The notes beneath the pieces are model-generated. The model did not search any database. It saw nothing but the letters and a program-made list of their open reading frames with translations, and was not told the DNA's origin. Source: DASRHY01 sp046765875 (GTDB lineage: Bacteria; Actinomycetota; Actinomycetes; Propionibacteriales; Kribbellaceae). From it: a stretch of DNA of 31,290 nt. The position numbers and the translations under genes are program-made. Shown here piece by piece: positions 8,408-17,738 of this stretch (its first letter is position 1; each line of letters begins with the position of its first letter). The stretch is from NCBI GenBank assembly GCA_046765875.1, contig JBKPSJ010000055.1:1-31290 (forward strand), in the 5' to 3' direction.

Positions 8408-8430
8408 CCTGGCAAAACCCTGGCAGTTTG
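8408..8430 (-). promoter_or_regulatory. 11-bp direct repeat upstream of the exported-protein gene
   Basis: CCTGGCA occurs at 8408-8414 and 8419-8425, an exact 11-bp period. The second unit extended, CCTGGCAGTTTG, matches CCTGGGAGTTTC at 7723-7734 in 10 of 12 positions. Shared boxes before both genes support control by the operon's own regulator. Confidence 0.6.
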
Positions 8431-8448
8431 TCACCCCGGTACCACTAG

Positions 8449-8934
8449 TCACACCAGCCACAGGACCGCCGCCAGCCAGACGCCGGCCGCGAGCAACGTG
8501 CCTGCGAGCTCGATCAGCATGGACAGACCTGTCGCCTTCAGCGCGTGCTTGGTCGACTGCCAGGCCGCGCCGCTCGTGCGGAGCCGGAACCGTTCGCTGA
8601 TGAACACGCCGAGCGGGAACCCGACGAACATACCGACCACCGGGATCAGGAAGAACCCAGCGATCGCGAACAGCACGCCGATCAGCGTCGAGTGCTGCGG
8701 TATGCCGGCATCGCGCATCCGGCGCTCCGGTACGACGTACTTGATCACCTGGCTGGCCCCGATCAGCACGGTGGCGACCGCGAGCACGACCCACCCGGTG
8801 CTGCTCTGCTCCTCCAGCGCCCACACCAGGATCGCGGCCCAGCTCAGCAGCGCGCCCGGCAGCACCGGCACGACGATGCCGACGGCTCCGACGAAGATCG
8901 CGACTCCGACCAGGAACAGTGCGAACGAGTTCAC
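8449..8934 (-). CDS. DUF456 family membrane protein
   Basis: A 161-aa protein with several hydrophobic helices: LFLVGVAIFVGAVGIVVPVLPG, a second near WVVLAVATVLIGASQ, a Gly-rich pair GVLFAIAGFFLIPVVGMFVGFPLGVF, and a C-terminal LIELAGTLLAAGVWLAAVLWLV. The VPVLPG motif and the Gly-rich FLIPVVGMFVGFPLGVF are typical of DUF456, whose function is unknown. The GTG at 8934 is preferred over the in-frame TTG at 8964 because the extra residues are atypical; neither start has a clear ribosome binding site. It is divergent from the debranching enzyme gene across 63 bp. Confidence 0.8.
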   Translation of the reverse strand: MNSFALFLVGVAIFVGAVGIVVPVLPGALLSWAAILVWALEEQSSTGWVVLAVATVLIGASQVIKYVVPERRMRDAGIPQHSTLIGVLFAIAGFFLIPVVGMFVGFPLGVFISERFRLRTSGAAWQSTKHALKATGLSMLIELAGTLLAAGVWLAAVLWLV

Positions 8935-8984
8935 AGGCCCACTCTGGCACCCCGGCAGGACCAATCTCCGGACCGACGGCGTCC

Positions 8985-8990
8985 TAGGCT
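8985..8990 (+). promoter_or_regulatory. Candidate leaderless -10 element (TAGGCT) for the debranching enzyme
   Basis: TAGGCT lies 7 nt before the ATG at 8998, and no ribosome binding site is present. This is the geometry of a leaderless transcript. Confidence 0.55.
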
Positions 8991-8997
8991 CGCGGGC

Positions 8998-11016
8998 ATG
9001 ACTACGCCGTACCTACACGACCTGATCGTGACTTTGGCCGCTCCCTGGGTGGCGATGTCGCGACGGGACGGGACGATCGGACGCGGGGTCGAGGGGGTGT
9101 ACGCGCGCGACCGGCGGGTGCTGTCGCAACTGGCCGTACGCGTGGACGGTCGCGAGCCGGTGCCGGTGGCGACTGCCGAACCGGCGGCGTACGACGCGGA
9201 GTTCACGGCCGTACTGGACTGGCTCGGCCCGCAGGACCGGCACGACCCGACGGTGACGCTGCGACGCCGGCGCCGGGTCGACTCGGCCGGCATGACCGAG
9301 GAGATCACGATCGACAACCGGTCCGGCGGGCCGGTCTCCTGCGTGCTCGCGCTGGACCTGGCTGCGGATCTGGCCGGCACCGCCGCAGTCCGCAGCGGCG
9401 CCGCCGACAACCTGCCCGACCTGCCGATCGCCGAGACCGGCGGTGCCGTGACGGCCGTTCTCGAACCGGCGAGCGAGACCGGCACGTGGCCGTGTGAGGT
9501 ACCCGCCGGCGGCACCTGGACGCTGCGCCTGCGGCTGACCGCCGCGGAACCGGATACGGACGGGTTCCGGATCGAGCCGCCTGGGGAGCGGACCGATCTG
9601 GCCGGCCGGGTCACCGTCGACTGCGACGACATCCGGGTGGGCCGGTGGGTACGCCGATCGCTGTCCGACATCGCCGGTCTGATGCTGGCCGACTCCGCCG
9701 ACCGCTACCTCGGGGCCGGGCCGCCCTGGTACCTCACGCTGTTCGGACGCGACTCGCTGATCTCGTCCTCGATGCTGCTCGCGGTGGATCCGGCGCTGGC
9801 AGCCGGGACGCTGCGGGCGCTGGCGCGCCGGCAGGGCACCCGGGACGACCCGGACACCGCCGAGCAGCCGGGCAAGATCCCGCACGAGTTGCGCGCGACC
9901 GCGACGGACCACGGACACGGGTTGGTGCTGCCGCCGGCGTACTACGGCACCCACGACGCGACCCAGTTGTGGCTCATGACGCTGCATCGCGCCTGGCGAT
10001 GGGGGATGCCCGCTGCCGAGGTGGCCGAACTGGTTCCCGCGGCCGAGCGGGCGCTCGGCTGGCTGCGCGATCACGCCGACCCCGATGGCGACGGGTTCCT
10101 GGAGTACATCGACGCCTCCGGGCACGGTCTGGCCAACCAGGGCTGGAAGGACTCGCCGGACGCGGTGCAGTGGCCCGACGGCACCCTCGCCCGGGCGCCG
10201 ATCGCGCTGTGCGAGGTCCAGGGCTACGCGTACGCCGCGGCGCTCGCCGGTGCCGATCTGCTGGACACGTTCGGCGCCGGTGGCGACGAGTGGCGGTCCT
10301 GGGCGGGGGCGCTCAAAGAGCGGTTCCGGTCGGCGTTCTGGATCGACGACGAGGACGGCGGCTACGCGGCGATCGCGCTGGACGCGGACAAGCGGGCGGT
10401 GGCGGGCCCGGCCTCGAACATGGGCCACCTGCTCGCGACCGGCATCCTCGACGCCGCCGACGCAGCTGTGGTCGCCGCACGGCTCGGCTCGGCCGAGATG
10501 GACAGCGGCTACGGGCTCCGGACGTTGTCGACAAGATCACATGGCTTCAATCCGTTGGGCTACCACACCGGCTCGGTCTGGCCGCACGACACGGCGATGG
10601 CCGTCGACGGCCTGTGCACCACCGGTCACGCCGACGTCGCGACGTCGTACGTGACCGGTTTGGTTGATGCGGCCGAGGCGTTCGGATACAGGTTGCCGGA
10701 GCTGTACGGCGGATCCGGCAGAAACGCCGAGGCGGTGCCGACGCCGTACCCGCCGGCGTGCCGGCCGCAGGCGTGGGCCGCGGCATCGTCTGTGGCGATC
10801 CTCACCGCGCTGCTCGGTATCGAGCCGGACGTGCCGGCCGGGACGCTGCGGGTGGCGCCGGTGGAGCCGTTCCCGTGGCGCCGGTTCGAGGTTCGCGGGC
10901 TGACGGTGGCCGGTGGGCGGCTTTCGGTACGGATCGAGGGCGACACGGTGAAACTGCTCGAGGTGCCGGAGGGGCTGGAGCCGGTACTGAAGACGACGAC
11001 GGCGGCCACCCGATAG
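8998..11016 (+). CDS. Glycogen-debranching enzyme / amylo-alpha-1,6-glucosidase family
   Basis: A 672-aa protein. The N-terminal beta-sandwich (about 1-215) matches the N-terminal domain of bacterial glycogen-debranching proteins, with GIGRGVEGVYARDRRVLSQL near its start. The C-terminal (alpha/alpha)6 barrel contains WYLTLFGRDSLISS (about 242-255), GKIPHELR (about 295-302), a WPDGTLARAPIALCEVQGY stretch and a terminal HTGSVWPHDTAM motif, all typical of the six-hairpin glycosidase fold. It likely hydrolyses alpha-1,6-linked branches or related glucosides in the cytoplasm. The ATG is chosen because the conserved domain starts there and TAGGCT lies 7 nt upstream; the open frame further upstream is antisense to DUF456. 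Its stop codon lies in the loop of a terminator hairpin. Confidence 0.88.
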   Translation: MTTPYLHDLIVTLAAPWVAMSRRDGTIGRGVEGVYARDRRVLSQLAVRVDGREPVPVATAEPAAYDAEFTAVLDWLGPQDRHDPTVTLRRRRRVDSAGMTEEITIDNRSGGPVSCVLALDLAADLAGTAAVRSGAADNLPDLPIAETGGAVTAVLEPASETGTWPCEVPAGGTWTLRLRLTAAEPDTDGFRIEPPGERTDLAGRVTVDCDDIRVGRWVRRSLSDIAGLMLADSADRYLGAGPPWYLTLFGRDSLISSSMLLAVDPALAAGTLRALARRQGTRDDPDTAEQPGKIPHELRATATDHGHGLVLPPAYYGTHDATQLWLMTLHRAWRWGMPAAEVAELVPAAERALGWLRDHADPDGDGFLEYIDASGHGLANQGWKDSPDAVQWPDGTLARAPIALCEVQGYAYAAALAGADLLDTFGAGGDEWRSWAGALKERFRSAFWIDDEDGGYAAIALDADKRAVAGPASNMGHLLATGILDAADAAVVAARLGSAEMDSGYGLRTLSTRSHGFNPLGYHTGSVWPHDTAMAVDGLCTTGHADVATSYVTGLVDAAEAFGYRLPELYGGSGRNAEAVPTPYPPACRPQAWAAASSVAILTALLGIEPDVPAGTLRVAPVEPFPWRRFEVRGLTVAGGRLSVRIEGDTVKLLEVPEGLEPVLKTTTAATR

Positions 11017-11032
11017 GCCGGGTGGCCGCCGT
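10999..11032 (+). terminator. Hairpin terminator spanning the debranching enzyme stop codon
   Basis: A perfect 14-bp stem, ACGGCGGCCACCCG (10999-11012) with CGGGTGGCCGCCGT (11019-11032), encloses a 6-nt loop that contains most of the TAG stop (11014-11016). It can also end transcription of the convergent gene at 11053-11283. Confidence 0.8.
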
Positions 11033-11052
11033 TCGTGCTTATGTGCGAGCGG

Positions 11053-11283
11053 TCAGCGCTCGTCATCGGGGGCGGTCGTCGGAACGTCCGCCAGGCGATT
11101 GGTCTCGTCGTGGATGGTGACCGCGATGTCCCTCAGCTTCTCCGCGTGCTCCCGGCCGTGGTGGGCGCAGAACAGGAGCTCTCCGCCGCTGGTCAGGGTG
11201 ACCCGCATGTATGCCTGGGCGCCGCAGCGATCACAGCGGTCCGCAGCCGAAAGTGCCGAGCCCGGGGCGAGTGCTGTAGTCAC
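11053..11283 (-). CDS. Small zinc-ribbon-like protein (DUF7455-like)
   Basis: A 76-aa protein with a probable metal site made by CDRCGAQAY (two Cys in CxxC) and LLFCAHHGREH (Cys-x-His-His), followed by a helix KLRDIAVTIHDETNRL. This pattern, with the phrase SGGELLFCAHHGRE, matches my recollection of the actinobacterial DUF7455 family, of unknown function, often encoded near the principal sigma factor and parE. The GTG start is preceded by GAAGAGG with a 6-nt spacer. It is divergent from parE across about 350 bp and convergent with the debranching enzyme, sharing its hairpin. Confidence 0.75.
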   Translation of the reverse strand: MTTALAPGSALSAADRCDRCGAQAYMRVTLTSGGELLFCAHHGREHAEKLRDIAVTIHDETNRLADVPTTAPDDER

Positions 11284-11631
11284 TAGAGGCCTCTTCTCAT
11301 CACGTCCTGCGTTGCTCTTCCCTCGTTGCCTTCCTGTCAGATGACAACATCTTCACACGCCGATCACTTCCCGACCGGGCTGGCGTGTCTGTCTGTGAGA
11401 CGTACCACCTGCGCTATCTATGACGAATGATTCCCACCGTTTGTGTCGGGATCACTCTGATTGTTATCTGCCCGCTCAAGTCGGGCGTCTCGGTTGTCAC
11501 ATCGTGCGAAATTCCGCTCACCAGGTGCTCTCCGTAGGTCGACTCGGCGCGGGTCCGATGAACTGGAGTGCCGCTCAGTACCCTGAGATGAGCAGGATCA
11601 GCAGGTTTCAGCACCAGTCCGAAGGAGCCCA
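11284..11631. other. Intergenic region between the DUF7455-like gene and parE
   Basis: This 348-bp divergent spacer is less GC-rich than its surroundings and must hold promoters for both genes. Visible elements are a short inverted repeat TGTCA-GA-TGACA at 11335-11346, a small hairpin GCCCG/CGGGC at 11470-11486, and AT-richer stretches at 11411-11425 and 11458-11468 that could be -10 regions. None has a convincing paired -35. AAGGAG at 11622-11627 is the parE ribosome binding site. No gene is seen. Confidence 0.6.
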
Positions 11632-13712
<2,081 letters not shown>

Positions 13713-13716
<4 letters not shown>

Positions 13717-14054
13717 GGCTGCTCGAGTTGGTCGAGCAGGTGAGCGGGGGCGACCTGGTACCAGGAGTCGACCAGGATGTCGTACAGCTCGTCGATGTCT
13801 TCGAGGGCGGCGAGCCGGGCGCGTACCCAGGCTGAGCTCGCCTCGTGGGGCGGAACCCAGAACTTGCCGGGTTCGGACGCGATCAACTCGTCGCGCTCGA
13901 GCTTGGGGCAGCGGACCGCGAACGAGGTCTGGTCGTCCGGGACGGTGATGAACATCCGGCCGGCCACGTCGAAGGTCGGATGACCCCAGCGCTCCACCTC
14001 GGTCGTGTCCGGCAACGACAACGCGATCCGGCGGACGTCCTCGGCGTCGGGCAT
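13713..14054 (-). CDS. MmcQ/YjbR family protein
   Basis: A 113-aa protein with the YjbR/CyaY-like fold: an N-terminal helix (MPDAEDVRRIALSLPDTTE), the VERWGHPTFDVAGRMFITV core, a strand with TSFAVRCPKLERDEL and a PHEASSAWVRARLAAL segment, closing with LYDILVDSWYQVAPAHLL. Family members are described as putative DNA-binding proteins, but the biochemical role is not established. AAGGAG lies a few nt before the ATG. A palindromic repeat element occupies the space upstream. Its stop is shared with parE in opposite orientation. Confidence 0.85.
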
Positions 14055-14077
14055 GCGCTCCTTCTACTACGTACGCG

Positions 14078-14139
14078 GGCCGCTTGGCACCCGTACCAAC
14101 CAATTTCGGCGCGCGAAACGGTTGGTACGGGTGCCAAGC
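14078..14139. repeat. Palindromic repeat element, copy 1
   Basis: A perfect 20-bp inverted repeat, GCTTGGCACCCGTACCAACC (14082-14101) against GGTTGGTACGGGTGCCAAGC (14120-14139). Inside the 18-nt loop is a second 5-bp stem, TTTCG/CGAAA, around GCGCG. It sits between the YjbR-type gene start and the WYL regulator stop. A second copy of the same length lies at 15986-16046. Confidence 0.9.
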
Positions 14140-14195
14140 CAGGCCGGTCCGGTGTCGCCGGGGTGAACCCGAGGTGCCGTTGTGTTTCACAACCA

Positions 14196-15137
14196 CTACT
14201 GTGCGAAGCTCCTGACCAGTTCGGCACCGATGCGGGCGAGCTCGGCGCGGACCTCGGGGGTCTCGACGTCGATCAGCGAACCCCAGCCGGCCAGGTCGCG
14301 GGCGATGTCGCGCGGAGTCGGTGCCGTCAGCCTGACCCGGGTTCGGTCGTCGCCGGCCGGGCCCTCGATCGTCAGGTGCCGGCCGAAGTGGTCCTGCAGG
14401 ACCCACAGGAACCGGTCGGGGATCACGACCGTGGCCGCGGTCGCAGATCGTTTCTGCTCTACCTCGTTGACGACCCGATCCCACTCGTCCGCGAGCCGGA
14501 AGTCGTCCGGCCGGTCGGCGGGATCGTCGGTGACGGCAGCGTCGGCGATTCGCTCGACCCGAAAGGTGCGCTGACCCTTGTCGGTTCCGGCGATCAGGTA
14601 CCAGACGTCGTCCTTGTCGATCAGTCCCCACGGATCGACCAGCCGTTCGGAGTGTTCGCGGGTGCGGCCGGCGTACCCGAGCCGGACCTTTCGCCTGCGG
14701 ATCACCGCGTCCTGCAGCATCCGCATCATCGGCGGGCGCTCCTTGACGTGCTCACCCCAGCGAGCCGGGTCGATCACGACCGCACTGGCCGCGGCCTCGG
14801 CGTCGGCACGGAATGTGCGCGGCAGAGCCCGGACGAGTTTGCGCAGCGCGGACTTCGCCGCCGGCGCGACCGCGGCCGCCGGCCCGGCGAGCAGGAACAA
14901 AGCCTGCGCCTCGGCCGCTGTGAGTCCGCTCAGATCGGTACGCGCACCGCCGAGCAACTGCCAGCCACCACCGCGGCCGGGCTGCGGGTACACCGGGATT
15001 CCGGCCGTGGACAGTGCCTCCAGATCGCGCCGGGCGGTGGCGACCGAGATCTCCAACTCGCTTGCCAGTTCGGCGGCGGTCACCCGTCCGCGCGCCTGCA
15101 TCAGCAGCAGCGCCGCCACCAGCCTGTCCGCTCGCAT
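14196..15137 (-). CDS. WYL-domain transcriptional regulator (DeoR/YafY type)
   Basis: A 313-aa regulator. The N-terminal winged helix (1-60) has TAAELASELEISVATARRDLEAL as its helix-turn-helix and GRGGGWQL as its wing. The central WYL ligand domain (about 140-230) contains the DPWGLIDKDDVWYLIAG core, and a C-terminal WCX-type extension runs to the end with FLWVLQDHFG. WYL proteins bind DNA and sense small ligands or nucleic acids. It is divergent from the VOC/YdeI pair, and a 25-bp imperfect palindrome lies 19 bp before its ATG, so it probably regulates itself and that pair. Confidence 0.9.
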   Translation of the reverse strand: MRADRLVAALLLMQARGRVTAAELASELEISVATARRDLEALSTAGIPVYPQPGRGGGWQLLGGARTDLSGLTAAEAQALFLLAGPAAAVAPAAKSALRKLVRALPRTFRADAEAAASAVVIDPARWGEHVKERPPMMRMLQDAVIRRRKVRLGYAGRTREHSERLVDPWGLIDKDDVWYLIAGTDKGQRTFRVERIADAAVTDDPADRPDDFRLADEWDRVVNEVEQKRSATAATVVIPDRFLWVLQDHFGRHLTIEGPAGDDRTRVRLTAPTPRDIARDLAGWGSLIDVETPEVRAELARIGAELVRSFAQ

Positions 15138-15155
15138 GAATCGAGCCTCGCATGA

Positions 15156-15180
15156 AAAGTGATCAGTCGATGAGCACTTT
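15156..15180. promoter_or_regulatory. Imperfect palindromic operator in the WYL/VOC divergent promoter
   Basis: The arms AAAGTG-N-TCA and TGA-N-CACTTT flank a 5-bp centre, with 9 of 10 positions per arm symmetric. It lies 19 bp from the WYL regulator start and 47 bp from the VOC start, as expected for a dimeric regulator's site. Confidence 0.65.
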
Positions 15181-15226
15181 ATGCAGGCAATGTGTTCTCA
15201 CGACCACGATCGAAGGGACCACACCG

Positions 15227-15634
15227 ATGTTGCGAGGGATGAGCACTGTCTCCTACTACGCCGACGACGTCGCCGCCGCGGGCCGCTGGTACGCCGAGTT
15301 CCTCGGCACCGAGCCGTACTTCTCCCGCGAGGTGCAGGGGAATCCGGCGTACGTGGAGTTTCGGATCGGCGACTACCAGCACGAACTCGGCATCATCGAC
15401 CGGCGGTTCGCCCCGGCTGCCGGCGCCTCGAACATCCCTGGCGGCGAGATCGTGTTCTGGCATGTCGACGACCTCCACGCGGCGGTGAAGCGGCTCATCG
15501 AACTGGGCGCGACGGAGTACCAGCCGATCACCGAGCACGGCCCGGGATTCGTCACCGCGACGGTCGTCGACCCGTTCGGCAATCTGCTCGGCGTGATGAC
15601 CAACATCCACTACGTGGAGGTGCTGGACCGATGA
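15227..15634 (+). CDS. VOC superfamily (glyoxalase/bleomycin-resistance-like) protein
   Basis: A 135-aa single-chain VOC protein with two beta-alpha-beta-beta-beta modules: STVSYYADDVAAAGRWYAEFLG opens the first and IVFWHVDDLHAAVKRLIELGA the second, closing with ATVVDPFGNLLGVM. Possible metal ligands are H in QHELGI, H in FWHVDD and the E/D positions near the ends. The enzyme class cannot be fixed; candidates are a glyoxalase-like isomerase, a dioxygenase or a ligand-binding protein. The ATG at 15227 is preferred over 15152 because GAAGGGA lies 8 nt upstream and the operator occupies the earlier stretch. The next gene starts inside its stop. Confidence 0.82.
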   Translation: MLRGMSTVSYYADDVAAAGRWYAEFLGTEPYFSREVQGNPAYVEFRIGDYQHELGIIDRRFAPAAGASNIPGGEIVFWHVDDLHAAVKRLIELGATEYQPITEHGPGFVTATVVDPFGNLLGVMTNIHYVEVLDR

Positions 15635-15984
15635 ACACGCTCTACGCCGCTGACACCGCCGCCTGGCGCGACTGGCTCGAGCAGCACGGTACGACCGAAC
15701 AATCGGTCTGGCTGGTGATTCACCACAAGGACAGCAGTACGCCGAGCATCAGGTACCACGAGGCGATCGAGCATGCGTTGTGCTTCGGCTGGGTGGACAG
15801 CAAGGCGGTCAAGAACGACGAGAGGAGTTGTCTGCTGCGCTTCACCCCGCGCAGACCGAGGAGCACCTGGGCGCCCACGAACCGGGCCCGAGCGCAGAGA
15901 CTGATCGACGCCGGCCTGATGCGACCAGCCGGCCAGGCGATGATCGACCTCGCCAAGCGCACCGGCCGCTGGGAGGCGCGCTGA
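15631..15984 (+). CDS. YdeI/OmpD-associated family protein, short or C-terminally truncated
   Basis: A 117-aa protein matching the N-terminal half of YdeI-type proteins: WRDWLEQHGTTEQSVWLVIHHKD, IEHALCFGWVDSKAVKNDE and LLRFTPRRPRSTWAPTN are all characteristic. Family members usually continue for another 60-80 residues with a helical C-terminal region; this one stops after AKRTGRWEAR. One base after the stop a palindromic repeat copy begins, so loss of the 3' end during insertion or rearrangement is possible. It is translationally coupled to the VOC gene (ATGA). Function is unknown; bacteriocin protection is attributed to the family by name only. Confidence 0.75.
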   Translation: MNTLYAADTAAWRDWLEQHGTTEQSVWLVIHHKDSSTPSIRYHEAIEHALCFGWVDSKAVKNDERSCLLRFTPRRPRSTWAPTNRARAQRLIDAGLMRPAGQAMIDLAKRTGRWEAR

Positions 15985-15985
15985 C

Positions 15986-16046
15986 GGCCGCTTGGCACCC
16001 GCACCAACCGAAATCGGGTCCGAAAACGGTTGGTACTGGTGCCAAG
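15986..16046. repeat. Palindromic repeat element, copy 2
   Basis: Arms CTTGGCACCCGCACCAACCG (15991-16010) and CGGTTGGTACTGGTGCCAAG (16027-16046) pair at 18 of 20 positions. The 16-nt loop holds an inner stem TCGG/CCGA. It aligns without gaps to copy 1 from GGCCG onward. The arms are nearly identical, the loop sequence differs, yet an inner stem is kept. It fills the space between the convergent YdeI-type and MFS stops. Confidence 0.9.
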
Positions 16047-16048
16047 GG

Positions 16049-17638
16049 TCAGGCTGCCTGCGCGAGGTCCTCGTCGAACGAGGACTCGTCGACGGATTCT
16101 TCGGCGGGCTGATCGTGGGTGGCGGGGGAGACGTGCCGCAGGGCGGTGATAGCCAGCACGGCCAGGCCGACGGCGATCACGGCCGCGATGCCGGCGCTCA
16201 GCTGCATGCCGTCCACGAACGCCTGCCGGGCCACGTTCAGGACAGCGGAACCCAGGTCGCCCGGCAGTTGCGCCGCGACGCCGACCGCACCGCCCAGGGT
16301 GTCGCGGGCCGCGTCGGCCGCATCGGCCGGCACACCGGTCGGCAGCTTGTCGCTCACCTCGCCGCGGTACAGCGCAACGCCGATGCTGCCCAGCGCCGCG
16401 AGGCCCAGGGCGCCGCCCAACTCGGCACCGGTCTCGGAGATGCCCGACGCCGCGCCCGCCTGCTCGGCCGGGGCCGAGCCGACGATCATCTCGGTGGTCA
16501 GGCCGAACACCGGCGCCAGACCCAGCGAGATCACGACTGACGCGATTACCAAGGTCGGCAGCCCGCCGGACACGCCCACCCGAGTCAGCAGCGCCAGCCC
16601 GATCGCGGCGGCGAACAGCCCGCCGCCGATCAGGTACGCCGGACGCACCCGTTGTGCGACCTTCGGCGTCAGCTGCGAGCCGAGGACGAACCCTGCGGCC
16701 GACGGCAGCGACCAGAGCCCGGCGTGCAGCGGCGACAGCCCGACGACCAGCTGCAGGTACTGCGCGACGAACAGGAAGTACCCGACCGCGACGAAGATCG
16801 CGAAGAAGTTGACCGCCAGCGAAGCGTTGAACGAGCGGATCGTGAACAGCCGCACGTCGAACATCGGGTCCGACGACTTCAGCTGGCGCCGGACGAAGGC
16901 GAGTCCGACGACGACGCCGGTCACGATGGCCGCGACGGCCACACCGCCGATACCGTCCTGCGCGATCGACTTCAGCCCGTACGTCACCGACAGCACAGCG
17001 GTGATCGCCATCGCGGCGCTGACCAGGTCGATCCGGCCTGCGTCGGGGTTGCGGTACTCGGGCAGCACCCGCGGGCCCAGGATCAGCAGCGCGGCCATCA
17101 CCGGCAGGGCCAGCAGGAACACCGAACCCCACCAGAAGAACTCCAGCATCAGGCCACCGAGCACCGGGCCGATCGCGCTGCCGGCCGAGAAGCTGCCGAT
17201 CCACAGCCCGATCGCGACCGAGCGCTGCTTGGGGTCGGTGAACATGTGGAAGATCAGCGACAGCGTCGACGGGGCGATGGTGGCGCCGGCGATGCCGAGC
17301 AGCGCCCGGCTCACGATCAGCATCTCCGGGGTGGTCGAGAACGCCGCCAGCACCGAGGTCAGGCCGAACGCGACTGCGCCGATCAGTAGCAGCCGGCGGC
17401 GGCCGATCCGGTCGCCGAGGGTGCCCATCGTGATCAGCGAACCGGCGACCATGAACCCGTAGATGTCGATGATCCAGAGCAACTGCGCGCTGGTCGGCTT
17501 CAGGTCTGCGCTCATCTCGGGTACGGCCAGGTGCAGCACGGTGAGGTCCATCACGTAGAGCAGGCAGGCCAGCGAGAGCACCGCGAGCCCGATCCACTCC
17601 CGCCGTCCGGCCTTTCGTATCTGCGTGATCTCGCTCAT
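16049..17638 (-). CDS. MFS transporter, DHA2 family (14 TM drug:proton antiporter)
   Basis: A 529-aa major facilitator. Near the N-terminus LYVMDLTVLHLAVPEM matches the DHA2 motif with Asp-x-Thr, and GTLGDRIGRRRLLLIGA is the loop 2-3 motif A. RALLGIAGATIAPSTLSLI and GLWIGSFSAGSAIGPVLGG (motif C type) follow, and hydrophobic segments continue to about residue 500, consistent with 14 helices. The acidic tail ESVDESSFDEDL is cytoplasmic. Family members export quaternary ammonium compounds, dyes or antibiotics; the substrate is unknown. ATG 17638 is chosen because GGAG lies 8 nt upstream. It converges on the YdeI-type gene and diverges from the VOC gene at 17739. Confidence 0.92.
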   Translation of the reverse strand: MSEITQIRKAGRREWIGLAVLSLACLLYVMDLTVLHLAVPEMSADLKPTSAQLLWIIDIYGFMVAGSLITMGTLGDRIGRRRLLLIGAVAFGLTSVLAAFSTTPEMLIVSRALLGIAGATIAPSTLSLIFHMFTDPKQRSVAIGLWIGSFSAGSAIGPVLGGLMLEFFWWGSVFLLALPVMAALLILGPRVLPEYRNPDAGRIDLVSAAMAITAVLSVTYGLKSIAQDGIGGVAVAAIVTGVVVGLAFVRRQLKSSDPMFDVRLFTIRSFNASLAVNFFAIFVAVGYFLFVAQYLQLVVGLSPLHAGLWSLPSAAGFVLGSQLTPKVAQRVRPAYLIGGGLFAAAIGLALLTRVGVSGGLPTLVIASVVISLGLAPVFGLTTEMIVGSAPAEQAGAASGISETGAELGGALGLAALGSIGVALYRGEVSDKLPTGVPADAADAARDTLGGAVGVAAQLPGDLGSAVLNVARQAFVDGMQLSAGIAAVIAVGLAVLAITALRHVSPATHDQPAEESVDESSFDEDLAQAA

Positions 17639-17738
17639 CGCATCTGCTCCATATCCGGGCATGTGTTTTGTCGGTGGTGGTGCCTTCACTGGGTATGGAC
17701 AGCGACGTGGATCGAAACTCATCGCGGGAGGGATGGCC

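Noticed and set aside
5509..8415. Kinase frame extended upstream to 968 codons
   Set aside because: The first half is antisense-like junk overlapping the response regulator and exported-protein genes in another frame. The real kinase starts at the ATGA overlap at 6987.
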